This document shows, in pieces, positions 1 to 5,572 of a stretch of DNA of 5,572 nt. Numbering within the stretch: position 1 is the first letter of the stretch; each line of letters opens with the position of its first letter. The stretch spans positions 1 through 5,572 of the forward strand of contig JAOPWF010000827.1 of NCBI GenBank assembly GCA_025965815.1, written 5' to 3'. The notes beneath the pieces are model-generated. The model made no database searches. It was not told the DNA's origin and saw only the letters and a program-made list of their open reading frames with translations. This DNA comes from Mycobacterium sp. (lineage in GTDB: Bacteria > Actinomycetota > Actinomycetes > Mycobacteriales > Mycobacteriaceae). Position numbers and translations under genes: made by a program.

Positions 1-500
1 GCCACCGCGCGTGGGAAGACCAATGTCGAAGTCTGTAGCGCCGAGCGTCCCCTCCGCAACGATCGGAACTCGAACAGGTAGTCGGCAACCGGGTCGGTGG
101 GCTGAATCAGCCTGCGCGGGAAAACAATTGGTCGGCGTCCATTGGGCCCTGCGACAAATCGACAGGATAGGATCCACTCATCGCTGTTCGGCGCTGCGGC
201 CAGTTGTCTTTCGAGTTTGTCAGGCTTCCAGACGTCGTCATCGTCCAGCAATGCAATCACGTCGCCGGTCGACGACGTCACGCCCAGTTGCCTTGCCTGG
301 GCCGCTCCCACTCCTCCCGCCGTGCGCAAGACCGAGACCGAATCGGAGTCAGGCAGATCGAGTGTGCACTTGGCGTAGTCGACCACCACGATCACCTCAT
401 TCGGAGGGACCGTCTGGCTCAGGGCGGATTCGACAGCTGACCGCAGGGTCGCCCTGCCGATCGTCGGTATCACAACGCTCACAGCCGGTTTGGGGGTCAT
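1..500 (-). CDS. Family 2 glycosyltransferase, C-terminus cut by window edge
   Basis: This is the N-terminal 166 residues of a GT-A fold, family 2 glycosyltransferase, which transfers a sugar from a nucleotide-sugar donor to a growing glycan on the cytoplasmic side of the membrane. The start reads MTPKPAVSVVIPTIGR, the usual first beta strand of the family. It is followed by a strand ending VIVVVD (about residues 36-41), the segment GVGAAQARQLGV (63-74) and then GDVIALLDDDDVW (79-91). The acidic run at 86-89 is the DxD-type metal and nucleotide-sugar site. The ATG at 500-498 overlaps the stop of the upstream membrane protein gene as ATGA, so the two are probably translationally coupled. The acceptor-binding and C-terminal parts lie beyond the left edge, so donor and acceptor cannot be predicted. 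Family assignment is firm; a role in surface polysaccharide assembly is inferred from the neighbour. Confidence 0.93.
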   Translation of the reverse strand, partial: MTPKPAVSVVIPTIGRATLRSAVESALSQTVPPNEVIVVVDYAKCTLDLPDSDSVSVLRTAGGVGAAQARQLGVTSSTGDVIALLDDDDVWKPDKLERQLAAAPNSDEWILSCRFVAGPNGRRPIVFPRRLIQPTDPVADYLFEFRSLRRGRSALQTSTLVFPRAV

Positions 501-1801
501 GCGGGTTTCCCGGCCGGTATCGACTCGGCTCTGGACGGCAGGTGCCGGGCGGCGAACACGACGAGAAGGATCGCGAAAGTAGGGAGCAGGTTGTACGACG
601 TTGGCGAAAACAACAGATCCCATACGGCTTGGACGGCAACAACTACCGCAAGTGCGCTCCATCGCCCGTATCGGGGTGCGTTCCAGATGATCACAAGCGC
701 GGCTGCTAAGAGTCCGATCGGAAGCAGCGCAGCCAGCAATCCACCCTCTGCCCATGCGGTGAGCAGGACCGAATGCAGCGACACCGCTCCGTTCGCGAGA
801 TACCACGAGGTTTCGATCGGAAAATCGGGGTTGAATCCAAGCCCGATAGCGAGCGTCTTGGCTCGTTCGAACACCTCCGGCGTGATGTTGTTCGCCGTGC
901 CCCACCCGAACCACGGACGGTCCAGAATCGCCGAAATCGACAGCGGGGATTCGGTGCGGCCGGCAAGCAGTGGCGGCACACCGGAGTTGGCCTGAAGTTC
1001 GGTCTTGCGCTTGATCGCGTCGCCGGCGATCCCGCTCAAGGCGATGGCGGGCACGGCCGTCGATGCGCCAAGGCCAAAGGCGCCGACGCCGGCCATCTGT
1101 ACCCACCGCGGGATGGTCCCGGTGGCGAGCCGGCCGACGAGGAGGACAGCCGCTGCGGCGACGCACACAATCGCATGGGAGCGGAAGTTTTCCACCATGC
1201 TGAAGCCACCGAGGACTATGAGAAACACCGCCTGCAGGGGAACGCTCACCTTGAGCAGGGTGAGCACGAACAAGATCATAATGGTGACCCAGGGCGCCCA
1301 GGCATACTTCCAGAGATCGGCGAACAGATAGAACCCCGAGAACGGTCCGCCGGGCAACGCGTAGTAAATCACTGTGCCGATTGCGATTCCACACAACAAC
1401 GAAAACGCCCGCTCGACATCGCGTCCCGCCAGGACCAGGAAACCGACGTAATACACCGCGAACGCCGCCCACTGCAGTACTCGCTGGTCTGTCACGCTGA
1501 GGTGGTTGATCTGAGATGAGACGAAGAAGGCGGCGAACCCGACGAGCGCCAGCGTCAACGGCAACCACTGCCCGAGCGTCGGGCGGGACAGGAAGAAGGC
1601 CGGCGCGAGCACCAGACAAATCGGGGTGAGCATCGTCAACGTGAAGCCGCCCAACTGCATGCCCGACACGGCGCCCAGCGCGACCAGCACGGCATCCGTC
1701 AGTAATCGGAATGCCTGCGCACGCCGCAACTCGAACGACCGGGCGGACGGAGCATCCGCGGTGGGTGTACCAGCGAGCGTTGCGGTCACGCCGAGATCCA
1801 C
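497..1801 (-). CDS. O-antigen polymerase/ligase-like (Wzy/WaaL type) membrane protein
   Basis: This 434-residue protein is hydrophobic over most of its length, with about 11-12 likely membrane segments (for example near 32-50, 53-71, 80-96, 108-125, 133-149, 168-185, 187-203, 209-225, 345-372, 381-398 and 404-418). A large extracytoplasmic loop spans about 258-342. Wzy/WaaL family hallmarks are visible: an Arg-Ser pair after a membrane segment (NFRSHA, 205-210), GRTES followed by ILDRPWFGWG (281-301), then LHSVLLTAWAEGGLLAAL (342-359), matching the usual His-rich and E-G-G motifs. These proteins join lipid-linked oligosaccharide repeats (polymerase) or transfer glycan to an acceptor (ligase) outside the membrane; sequence alone does not separate the two. 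The start is GTG at 1801. A second GTG four codons in (1789) has a purine-rich GGAGTGG stretch upstream and is an alternative. The gene overlaps the downstream glycosyltransferase by 4 bases. Confidence 0.85.
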   Translation of the reverse strand: MDLGVTATLAGTPTADAPSARSFELRRAQAFRLLTDAVLVALGAVSGMQLGGFTLTMLTPICLVLAPAFFLSRPTLGQWLPLTLALVGFAAFFVSSQINHLSVTDQRVLQWAAFAVYYVGFLVLAGRDVERAFSLLCGIAIGTVIYYALPGGPFSGFYLFADLWKYAWAPWVTIMILFVLTLLKVSVPLQAVFLIVLGGFSMVENFRSHAIVCVAAAAVLLVGRLATGTIPRWVQMAGVGAFGLGASTAVPAIALSGIAGDAIKRKTELQANSGVPPLLAGRTESPLSISAILDRPWFGWGTANNITPEVFERAKTLAIGLGFNPDFPIETSWYLANGAVSLHSVLLTAWAEGGLLAALLPIGLLAAALVIIWNAPRYGRWSALAVVVAVQAVWDLLFSPTSYNLLPTFAILLVVFAARHLPSRAESIPAGKPA

Positions 1802-1956
1802 TCCGGTTTCTGCGGTGGCGCGTGCAGGTTCGTTCCAGCGAACAACGGCGTGCGGGCGGCGGTTCGGGCTTCCCCCGGGCTAAGGAATCGCAGCGGCACC
1901 TCTCGTAGACTGGCCACGCGGACCCGTCTCATCGTTGCCGACTGCAGAAAGAGCAT
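1786..1956 (-). CDS. Possible small ORF (56 aa) overlapping the start of the Wzy-like gene
   Basis: An open frame of 56 codons begins at ATG 1956 and ends at TGA 1788-1786, overlapping the GTG start of the Wzy-like gene by 16 bases in another frame. About 74% of its last 43 codons end in G or C, compatible with coding but not proof in this G+C-rich DNA. The peptide (starting MLFLQSATMRRVRV, ending PQKPEWISA) is arginine-rich, lacks a signal peptide or membrane segment, and matches no family I recognise. A GAGG lies about 11 bases before the ATG, a long spacing. It could be a leader ORF coupled to the membrane protein, or simply untranslated leader. I consider the second more likely. Confidence 0.15.
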   Translation of the reverse strand: MLFLQSATMRRVRVASLREVPLRFLSPGEARTAARTPLFAGTNLHAPPQKPEWISA

Positions 1957-2027
1957 GACGTTATGATCCTCGTCTCTCGTTCCGGGAGCAAAACGCCGAA
2001 ACGGGTTGTCGGACGGCCTTACCCAAT

Positions 2028-2057
2028 CACGACGACGTTGTCGTGCGGAGTCGTGCG
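2028..2057. promoter_or_regulatory. Candidate operator: 18-bp palindrome joined to a tandem repeat
   Basis: CACGACGACGTTGTCGTG at 2028-2045 is self-complementary except for one mismatched pair (position 7 against 12). It runs directly into GTCGTGCGGA / GTCGTGCGAG (2040-2059), in which GTCGTGCG occurs twice exactly 10 bases apart, about one helical turn. GTCGTG is also the right arm of the palindrome, so up to three half-sites lie on the same face of the helix. This is the arrangement expected for cooperative binding of a dimeric regulator between two divergent operons. No regulator is encoded in the window, so its identity is unknown. Confidence 0.35.
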
Positions 2058-2166
2058 AGCGTACCAACGGCTCAGCGGCTAGGCAGAGGCGGACTCGCGA
2101 CCGAATCGCAATCAACCTGCGATCTTGACAAGAGCCAATTAACCCGCCCGTCCATTAGTGTCGGTT

Positions 2167-2179
2167 CGTACAGTGTACG
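2167..2179 (+). promoter_or_regulatory. 13-bp palindrome containing a possible -10 box (TACAGT)
   Basis: CGTACAGTGTACG is a perfect inverted repeat with 6-base arms around one central base. It contains TACAGT (2169-2174), which fits the TAnnnT pattern of actinobacterial housekeeping -10 elements and lies 36 bases before the hydrolase ATG. A start of transcription near 2181 would leave a leader of about 30 bases. No good -35 box is found 16-18 bases upstream, which is common in mycobacterial promoters. A symmetric -10 region could also be where a repressor binds. The same 7 bases, GTACAGT, lie upstream of the lipoprotein gene. Confidence 0.35.
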
Positions 2180-2195
2180 GCGAAGTGACTTTAAC

Positions 2196-2200
2196 GGGAG
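2196..2200 (+). promoter_or_regulatory. Ribosome binding site for the glycoside hydrolase gene
   Basis: GGGAG followed by 10 bases and then ATG at 2211. This decides the start: the open frame extends upstream to an ATG at 2043, but the extra 56 residues are low-complexity and would bury the signal peptide, whereas 2211 places a classic signal peptide at the N-terminus. Confidence 0.6.
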
Positions 2201-2210
2201 AACCTCAAAC

Positions 2211-3323
2211 ATGAAGATCCTCCGCCGCGGAAAAGCCAAGGGCTACTACCAACGCCTAGCCGCAACCATGTCCGTACTGATCTTGTCCCTCTCAATACCC
2301 GCCGTCGTCACTCCCTGGACCGCCGCGGCGGCGGCGCTGACTCCGCGAATGGTCGGCGTGACCGCCATCACGCTGAGGACAGACTCGGTGCGCCAGCGGC
2401 AGTACGACGCGATCAAAGCCGAAGGTTTTCAAGCCGTCCGACTGGTCATTGAATGGCCGATAATCGAACCGGCCCCCGGACAATTCAACTGGGCTTCGAC
2501 GGATACGTTGGTCGTGGATGCGTTCAACCGGGGGCTGACCATCCTCGGCGTCGTGACCTACACACCCGCTTGGGCCGCTACGGCGGCCGGCCGAAACTTC
2601 ATCCATCCGGGACCTGCCGACCCGAATGCTTACGGTAACTTTGTGAAAATTGCGACCCAACGCTATCGCGGGATTGTCCGGAACTGGGAAATTTGGAATG
2701 AGCCGAACATTGTTCAGAGTTTTGCACCGAATCCCGATATCCCCCTCTACTCGGCCATGCTAAAGAGTGCCTATAGCGCCATCAAAGCAATCGATCCTTA
2801 TTCTGTGGTGATTACCGGTGGCACCTCACCCGCAATTGATGGTCCGGGTTCCATTGCGCCGGCCAACTTCATAAACGGCTTATATCAGAATGGCGCGGGA
2901 AATTCTTTCGACGCCATCGGGATGCATCCGTACAGCTCCCCGGATCTCCTCAGTACCGACGGCCCGTATTACTCATCGCACGCGGCCATCGGGTACGTCA
3001 ACTATGTGCTGTCCTACCGAGGGCAGGGTTACAAAAAGCTGTGGTTCACCGAGTTCGGGGCGTCCACAGCTAACACACAACAGCCAGGCGCGGACCCCAC
3101 CGGTCAACAGTCCGGGGTGACCGAAGCGCGCCAAGCCGAGATCCTCGTCGACGGAATCAATTACATGCGTTCCTTGCCGAACTGCGGACCGATCTTTGTT
3201 TTCGACCACCGAGACTTTCAAACGGGGAGCCCCAACGTGGAGTACAACTACGGCCTACTCCGGTCCGATTTCAGCGCAAAACCAGCCTTAGGCGCCGTCC
3301 AGCGCCTACTGGCCGCCGTATGA
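2211..3323 (+). CDS. Secreted clan GH-A glycoside hydrolase (GH39/GH5-like)
   Basis: A 370-residue exported (beta/alpha)8-barrel glycosidase. Residues 1-42 form a signal peptide: basic start (MKILRRGKAK), hydrophobic core (about 17-34), then an alanine run with likely cleavage near 40-43. Clan GH-A landmarks appear in order: VRLVIEWPIIEPAPGQFNW (76-94), the barrel strand with the 'single out the hero' W-x-x-x-E-P-x-G-x-F/Y-x-W pattern; WEIWNEPN (159-166) with Glu164 as acid/base; IGMHPY (236-241); and LWFTEFGAS (277-285) with Glu281 as nucleophile. Both catalytic glutamates are present, so the enzyme should be an active retaining glycosidase. The substrate is unknown; PslG-type GH39 endoglycosidases acting on exopolysaccharide are the closest functional analogy. 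The stop overlaps the next gene's start (ATGA). G+C drops to about 49% over 2641-2820, against about 65% in the next gene. Confidence 0.88.
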   Translation: MKILRRGKAKGYYQRLAATMSVLILSLSIPAVVTPWTAAAAALTPRMVGVTAITLRTDSVRQRQYDAIKAEGFQAVRLVIEWPIIEPAPGQFNWASTDTLVVDAFNRGLTILGVVTYTPAWAATAAGRNFIHPGPADPNAYGNFVKIATQRYRGIVRNWEIWNEPNIVQSFAPNPDIPLYSAMLKSAYSAIKAIDPYSVVITGGTSPAIDGPGSIAPANFINGLYQNGAGNSFDAIGMHPYSSPDLLSTDGPYYSSHAAIGYVNYVLSYRGQGYKKLWFTEFGASTANTQQPGADPTGQQSGVTEARQAEILVDGINYMRSLPNCGPIFVFDHRDFQTGSPNVEYNYGLLRSDFSAKPALGAVQRLLAAV

Positions 3324-4579
3324 CGATGGGACGTCTGATACCGCGCAGTCGATGGGCCGGCGGTACCGATCAGATTCTCCTGCCCGGTAGATACATCCTA
3401 GTTCTGGGCGACGTCCAAACGCCGGATCTTTCCGTTTTCAACGAAGCATTGTGCACAATCGCGGCGGCTGGGACTCACACCCGAATTGGACTCATCCCGA
3501 GGATGGATAAGCGATTCTGGGAGTACGCGCCGTCAAGGTCCTGGTTGGTGCGGCAAGTGCCCGACACGGTCGATAACGAAGGCACCGCCGCGGTGTTGGA
3601 GCACATCCGAAATAGGCCCGGACAACGGTTTCCGCTGGAGGTCAATGTATCCGAGCGACATCTCGCGATCGAGGTGGACCACGGTCTCGGTGATGGGCGT
3701 TTCCTCATGGATCTGGCCGCGTCTCTTCTCGCGGTGTCGCGAGGCGAAATGCCGCCGTGGGTAACCGACGCTGAGCCTCGGGCTGCACTATTGCTTGCTC
3801 TCGCCCACACATTCGGAAGAAATCCGCGGGGCGCGCGCCGCGTCTGGAACACCGCGGTGAGCTTGCGCTCCACCGACGCCGTCGTCACCGATGACGCAGA
3901 TCACCGATCGGTGCCGTGGGAGCCGTCTTTCGCGGTGAACGTGACGCAGATAGGCGCCGACCTGGAGTCCGAGGTGAATCGATGGCGACGGGCGAACGCT
4001 CCGTCAGCGGGAAGCGCCGCCACGTGGCTATACATCACCCGACGCGCCTTAGCGGACGCGGGTGTCCAGATGACAGATCGGGTCATGGTGGCGTTCGACT
4101 GCCGACGCTACCTGCCGGAGGGCCGGATCCCGAACGGCAATTTCGGTGCCGGTCTGGAAATCCATGCCGGCGCTGATGAAACGTTGGCGGGGGTGGGGGC
4201 CCGACTACAGGAAATCAGCGCGTCGGCGCTCCCCCTCGCGGCAATGGCGGCAGTGTCTACGCTGACACAGGTGCGGCGCAGGTCGCCTACCGGTGCACCG
4301 TCGCGTGGGTACCCCGGAGCGCCGGCCCGGTTGATGTACTCCGATCTGGGCCGCGCCAGGGGGCTTGAGACCGCGCCGTTCCACAGCGACGGTGACCAGT
4401 TCTTCACCGGACTTCTCGACCCTTCGGGCCCCGACGGCATCACCATTTTCAGCGCCCGGGTAAGTGGTGGACGCAGCGTTTCGATGTCGTTCCACGACAA
4501 CATCTTTGATCGACAACTCATCGCGAAGGCGGCCGCTCACATCGAGCAGGACCCGATCCGGCTCCTCGAGCGCCGGTAG
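3320..4579 (+). CDS. Condensation/CoA-dependent acyltransferase-fold protein (HxxxDG)
   Basis: This 419-residue protein carries the core signature of the chloramphenicol-acetyltransferase-like superfamily, which includes NRPS condensation domains, PapA-type and WS/DGAT acyltransferases. The motif is LAIEVDHGLGDGRFLMDL (115-132), with catalytic His121 and the structural Asp125-Gly126. The usual first His of HHxxxDG is Asp120 here. A second landmark, VAFDCRRYLPEGRIPNGNFG (257-276), matches the conserved Arg and G-N-F region before the floor loop. The C-terminal SMSFHDNIFDRQLIAKAAAHIE (388-409) matches the family's final strand and helix. There is no signal peptide or membrane segment, so it should act in the cytoplasm. 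The start overlaps the hydrolase stop and has no clear ribosome site, suggesting translational coupling; a second ATG lies two codons in. It may acylate a sugar or glycolipid intermediate, but acyl donor and acceptor are not deducible. Confidence 0.8.
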   Translation: MTMGRLIPRSRWAGGTDQILLPGRYILVLGDVQTPDLSVFNEALCTIAAAGTHTRIGLIPRMDKRFWEYAPSRSWLVRQVPDTVDNEGTAAVLEHIRNRPGQRFPLEVNVSERHLAIEVDHGLGDGRFLMDLAASLLAVSRGEMPPWVTDAEPRAALLLALAHTFGRNPRGARRVWNTAVSLRSTDAVVTDDADHRSVPWEPSFAVNVTQIGADLESEVNRWRRANAPSAGSAATWLYITRRALADAGVQMTDRVMVAFDCRRYLPEGRIPNGNFGAGLEIHAGADETLAGVGARLQEISASALPLAAMAAVSTLTQVRRRSPTGAPSRGYPGAPARLMYSDLGRARGLETAPFHSDGDQFFTGLLDPSGPDGITIFSARVSGGRSVSMSFHDNIFDRQLIAKAAAHIEQDPIRLLERR

Positions 4580-4633
4580 GTTTCAGGTGCGCAGGGCGCC
4601 GATGCCGTGTCCGACATGGCGGAACTCGCGGCG

Positions 4634-4655
4634 TGGCGCAGAGTCGACTGCGCCA
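4634..4655. terminator. Probable bidirectional terminator hairpin between convergent genes
   Basis: TGGCGCAG, a 6-base loop (AGTCGA), then CTGCGCCA gives a perfect, G+C-rich 8-bp stem. It sits 54 bases after the acyltransferase stop and 13 bases beyond the lipoprotein stop on the other strand, as expected for a shared terminator. There is no T-run on either side, which is usual for actinobacterial terminators. Confidence 0.6.
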
Positions 4656-4661
4656 AAGGGC

Positions 4662-4676
4662 GCACTTGTTAAGTGC
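4662..4676 (-). repeat. Small hairpin spanning the lipoprotein stop codon
   Basis: GCACTT, loop GTT, then AAGTGC form a perfect 6-bp stem with a 3-base loop that contains the TAA stop (4671-4669) of the lipoprotein gene. It lies only 6 bases from the larger hairpin at 4634-4655. It may be an accessory part of the termination region or protect the 3' end of the mRNA; with a 6-bp stem, chance is also possible. Confidence 0.35.
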
Positions 4677-5427
4677 TCGCCCAGACACGAAGCAGGCCGA
4701 CCCTGCTGTCACTGACGCCCAAATCGGAGTACACGCCGAAGAAGCCGAACCGGCCGGCCCACGACGCGATCCTGGCGTCAGAGACGTGCGATGTCGACCC
4801 GTCAGGCAGGTGGACGGTCGCATCAGGGCCGTCAAGCTCGATTTCGACCCGGTGGACAGATCCGTCTTCGGCTAGTGGCGGATCGAAGGTGCCACCCCCG
4901 AGGGTGATGAGTTGGGTGCCGCCTTCGCCGGTACCCGGCGACACCGCGAAACCCCACGCATCGCGACGAGCGATGAAGTGCACCGGCATAGCCGTACCTT
5001 TTCCATCGACGGGGTTGATAGGAGCGCTCGTGATTCCCATCGTGGCGATACCGGGCCCGCCGTCCGCGCTTGCTTCAACGCTCCACTCCATCCCGATCCG
5101 AACGATCTGTCTACCCAGGTCAGGAGTGCGGAGGTAACCTCCGGCCGGCCCGTCGGAGCGAGGTTCGAACGTGAGCCGACCGCCGATGACGCGAAGTTGC
5201 ATCGCGTCGTCCAATGTGGGTGACAAACTGGCCGGCTGGCCCGAGGAGAACCGGTTCGGGGCCGGGCCGTCGGGAAGAGTCGAGAAGTCACCGAACAGTG
5301 AAGAAAAACCCTCCGGCGGAGTCGCAGCCGTGGCGGAATCTCCCGACCCGGAGCACCCTGCCAGTACGACCGCTACTAGCAGTGCCCACAGCGCGTTCCT
5401 GAGCGGATTCAGACCTGTGTTCCGCAC
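4669..5427 (-). CDS. Lipoprotein with probable concanavalin A/LamG-like domain
   Basis: A 252-residue lipoprotein. The N-terminus has a basic start, a hydrophobic core (12-22) and the lipobox LAGC with Cys25 as the lipidated residue, so it should be anchored on the outer face of the cytoplasmic membrane. After a Ser/Gly/Ala/Pro-rich linker (26-70), residues 75-250 alternate in the manner of a beta sandwich. The stretch HRVEIELDGPDATVHLPDG (192-210), then SWAGRFGFFGVYSD (222-235) and VGLLRVWA (243-250), follows the closing strands of LamG/concanavalin A-like domains. No glycosidase motif with paired catalytic acids is apparent, so glycan binding is more likely than catalysis (inference). The start is GTG: a TAG lies three codons upstream in frame, making 5427 the earliest possible start, with GTGAAG about 10 bases before it. 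It converges on the acyltransferase gene. Confidence 0.8.
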   Translation of the reverse strand: MRNTGLNPLRNALWALLVAVVLAGCSGSGDSATAATPPEGFSSLFGDFSTLPDGPAPNRFSSGQPASLSPTLDDAMQLRVIGGRLTFEPRSDGPAGGYLRTPDLGRQIVRIGMEWSVEASADGGPGIATMGITSAPINPVDGKGTAMPVHFIARRDAWGFAVSPGTGEGGTQLITLGGGTFDPPLAEDGSVHRVEIELDGPDATVHLPDGSTSHVSDARIASWAGRFGFFGVYSDLGVSDSRVGLLRVWAST

Positions 5428-5572
5428 TCCGGCCTACTTCACCCGACCACTTCGATTGACATAAGACACTCGACTGTACTGCGTGCGGTTGGCGAACTGG
5501 GCCGGTAAGGTCAGTTGTTGCTAACGGAATGAATTGGCAAACCCGGTCGCTCAGCCCTGTTTACAAGCGACT
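5428..5572 (-). promoter_or_regulatory. Upstream region of the lipoprotein gene
   Basis: These 145 bases hold no convincing gene. On the minus strand, TACAGT (5478-5473) could be a -10 element, leaving a leader of roughly 40 bases before the GTG at 5427. It sits in GTACAGT, the same 7 bases found upstream of the hydrolase gene. No good -35 box is placed at the usual distance. A TTGACA on the plus strand (5456-5461) has no partner. The rest, to the right edge, shows no clear feature and may belong to the control region of a gene outside the window. Confidence 0.3.

Larger units (their letters stand above)
1802..2210. promoter_or_regulatory. Divergent intergenic region between the two operons
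   Basis: These 409 bases separate the leftward Wzy-like/glycosyltransferase pair from the rightward hydrolase/acyltransferase pair, so they should carry both promoters. No protein family or RNA gene is recognisable in them; the only open frame of note is the doubtful 56-codon one at 1786-1956. The right half holds the palindromes and repeats listed separately (2028-2057, 2167-2179). A TTGACA at 2125-2130 lacks a TAnnnT partner at the usual 16-18 base spacing. On the minus strand, GGAAC (1983-1979) and CGTC (1960-1957) lie 18 bases apart, resembling a loosely spaced ECF sigma-factor promoter for the leftward pair. Confidence 0.55.

Noticed and set aside
11..709. 232-codon plus-strand open frame antisense to the glycosyltransferase
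   Set aside because: Arg/Ser/Pro-rich translation with no domain, lying opposite a clear family 2 glycosyltransferase and the end of the Wzy-like gene; an expected by-product of high G+C.
773..1519. 248-codon plus-strand open frame antisense to the Wzy-like gene
   Set aside because: Highly charged, low-complexity translation without recognisable motifs. The opposite strand carries clear membrane segments and family motifs.
1786..2115. 109-codon minus-strand frame read from its first ATG at 2115
   Set aside because: The upstream half is Arg-rich with no motif and covers the palindrome and repeats; only the shorter form from 1956 is kept as a weak candidate.
2125..2130. TTGACA as a -35 box for the hydrolase
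   Set aside because: No TAnnnT element lies 16-18 bases downstream; TACAGT at 2169 is 38 bases away.
2043..2210. N-terminal extension of the hydrolase from the ATG at 2043
   Set aside because: It would place 56 unstructured residues before a textbook signal peptide and cover the promoter-like elements; ATG 2211 has a ribosome site.
5456..5461. TTGACA as a rightward promoter near the right edge
   Set aside because: No matching -10 at the usual spacing and no gene start seen before the window ends.
1..5572. tRNA, rRNA, CRISPR array, insertion sequence or riboswitch
   Set aside because: No cloverleaf, regularly spaced repeats, transposase motifs, terminal inverted repeats or recognisable riboswitch core was found by reading both strands.

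Overview
The window is high-G+C DNA (about 65% in typical stretches) with GTG starts, short intergenic gaps and 4-base ATGA gene overlaps. A lipobox lipoprotein and a condensation-fold acyltransferase are present. Together these suggest an actinobacterium, most likely of the Mycobacteriales (Mycobacterium, Gordonia, Rhodococcus or Nocardia type). The genus is inferred; no taxonomic marker gene is present.

Layout. From the left edge to 1801, two genes run on the minus strand: an O-antigen polymerase/ligase-like membrane protein (497-1801), then a family 2 glycosyltransferase that runs off the left edge (1-500). They overlap by ATGA. A 409-base divergent intergenic region (1802-2210) holds a near-perfect 18-base palindrome, a tandem 10-base-period repeat and a 13-base palindrome just upstream of the rightward operon. 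From 2211 to 4579, two plus-strand genes also overlap by ATGA: a secreted clan GH-A glycoside hydrolase (2211-3323) and a condensation/CoA-dependent acyltransferase-fold protein with an HxxxDG motif (3320-4579). A convergent gap (4580-4668) holds a strong 8-bp-stem hairpin, a likely two-way terminator. On the minus strand, 4669-5427 encodes a lipoprotein with a probable concanavalin A/LamG-like beta-sandwich domain. The last 145 bases (5428-5572) are its upstream region.

How the genes may work together (inference). A family 2 glycosyltransferase, a Wzy/WaaL-like membrane protein, an exported glycosidase and an acyltransferase with the right fold to acylate a sugar or lipid are parts expected for making, trimming and decorating a cell-surface polysaccharide or glycolipid. 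The lipoprotein could bind glycan on the outer face of the membrane. The window therefore looks like part of an exopolysaccharide or surface glycoconjugate locus. The pairing of an exported glycosidase with an acyltransferase in one translationally coupled unit is its most distinctive feature.
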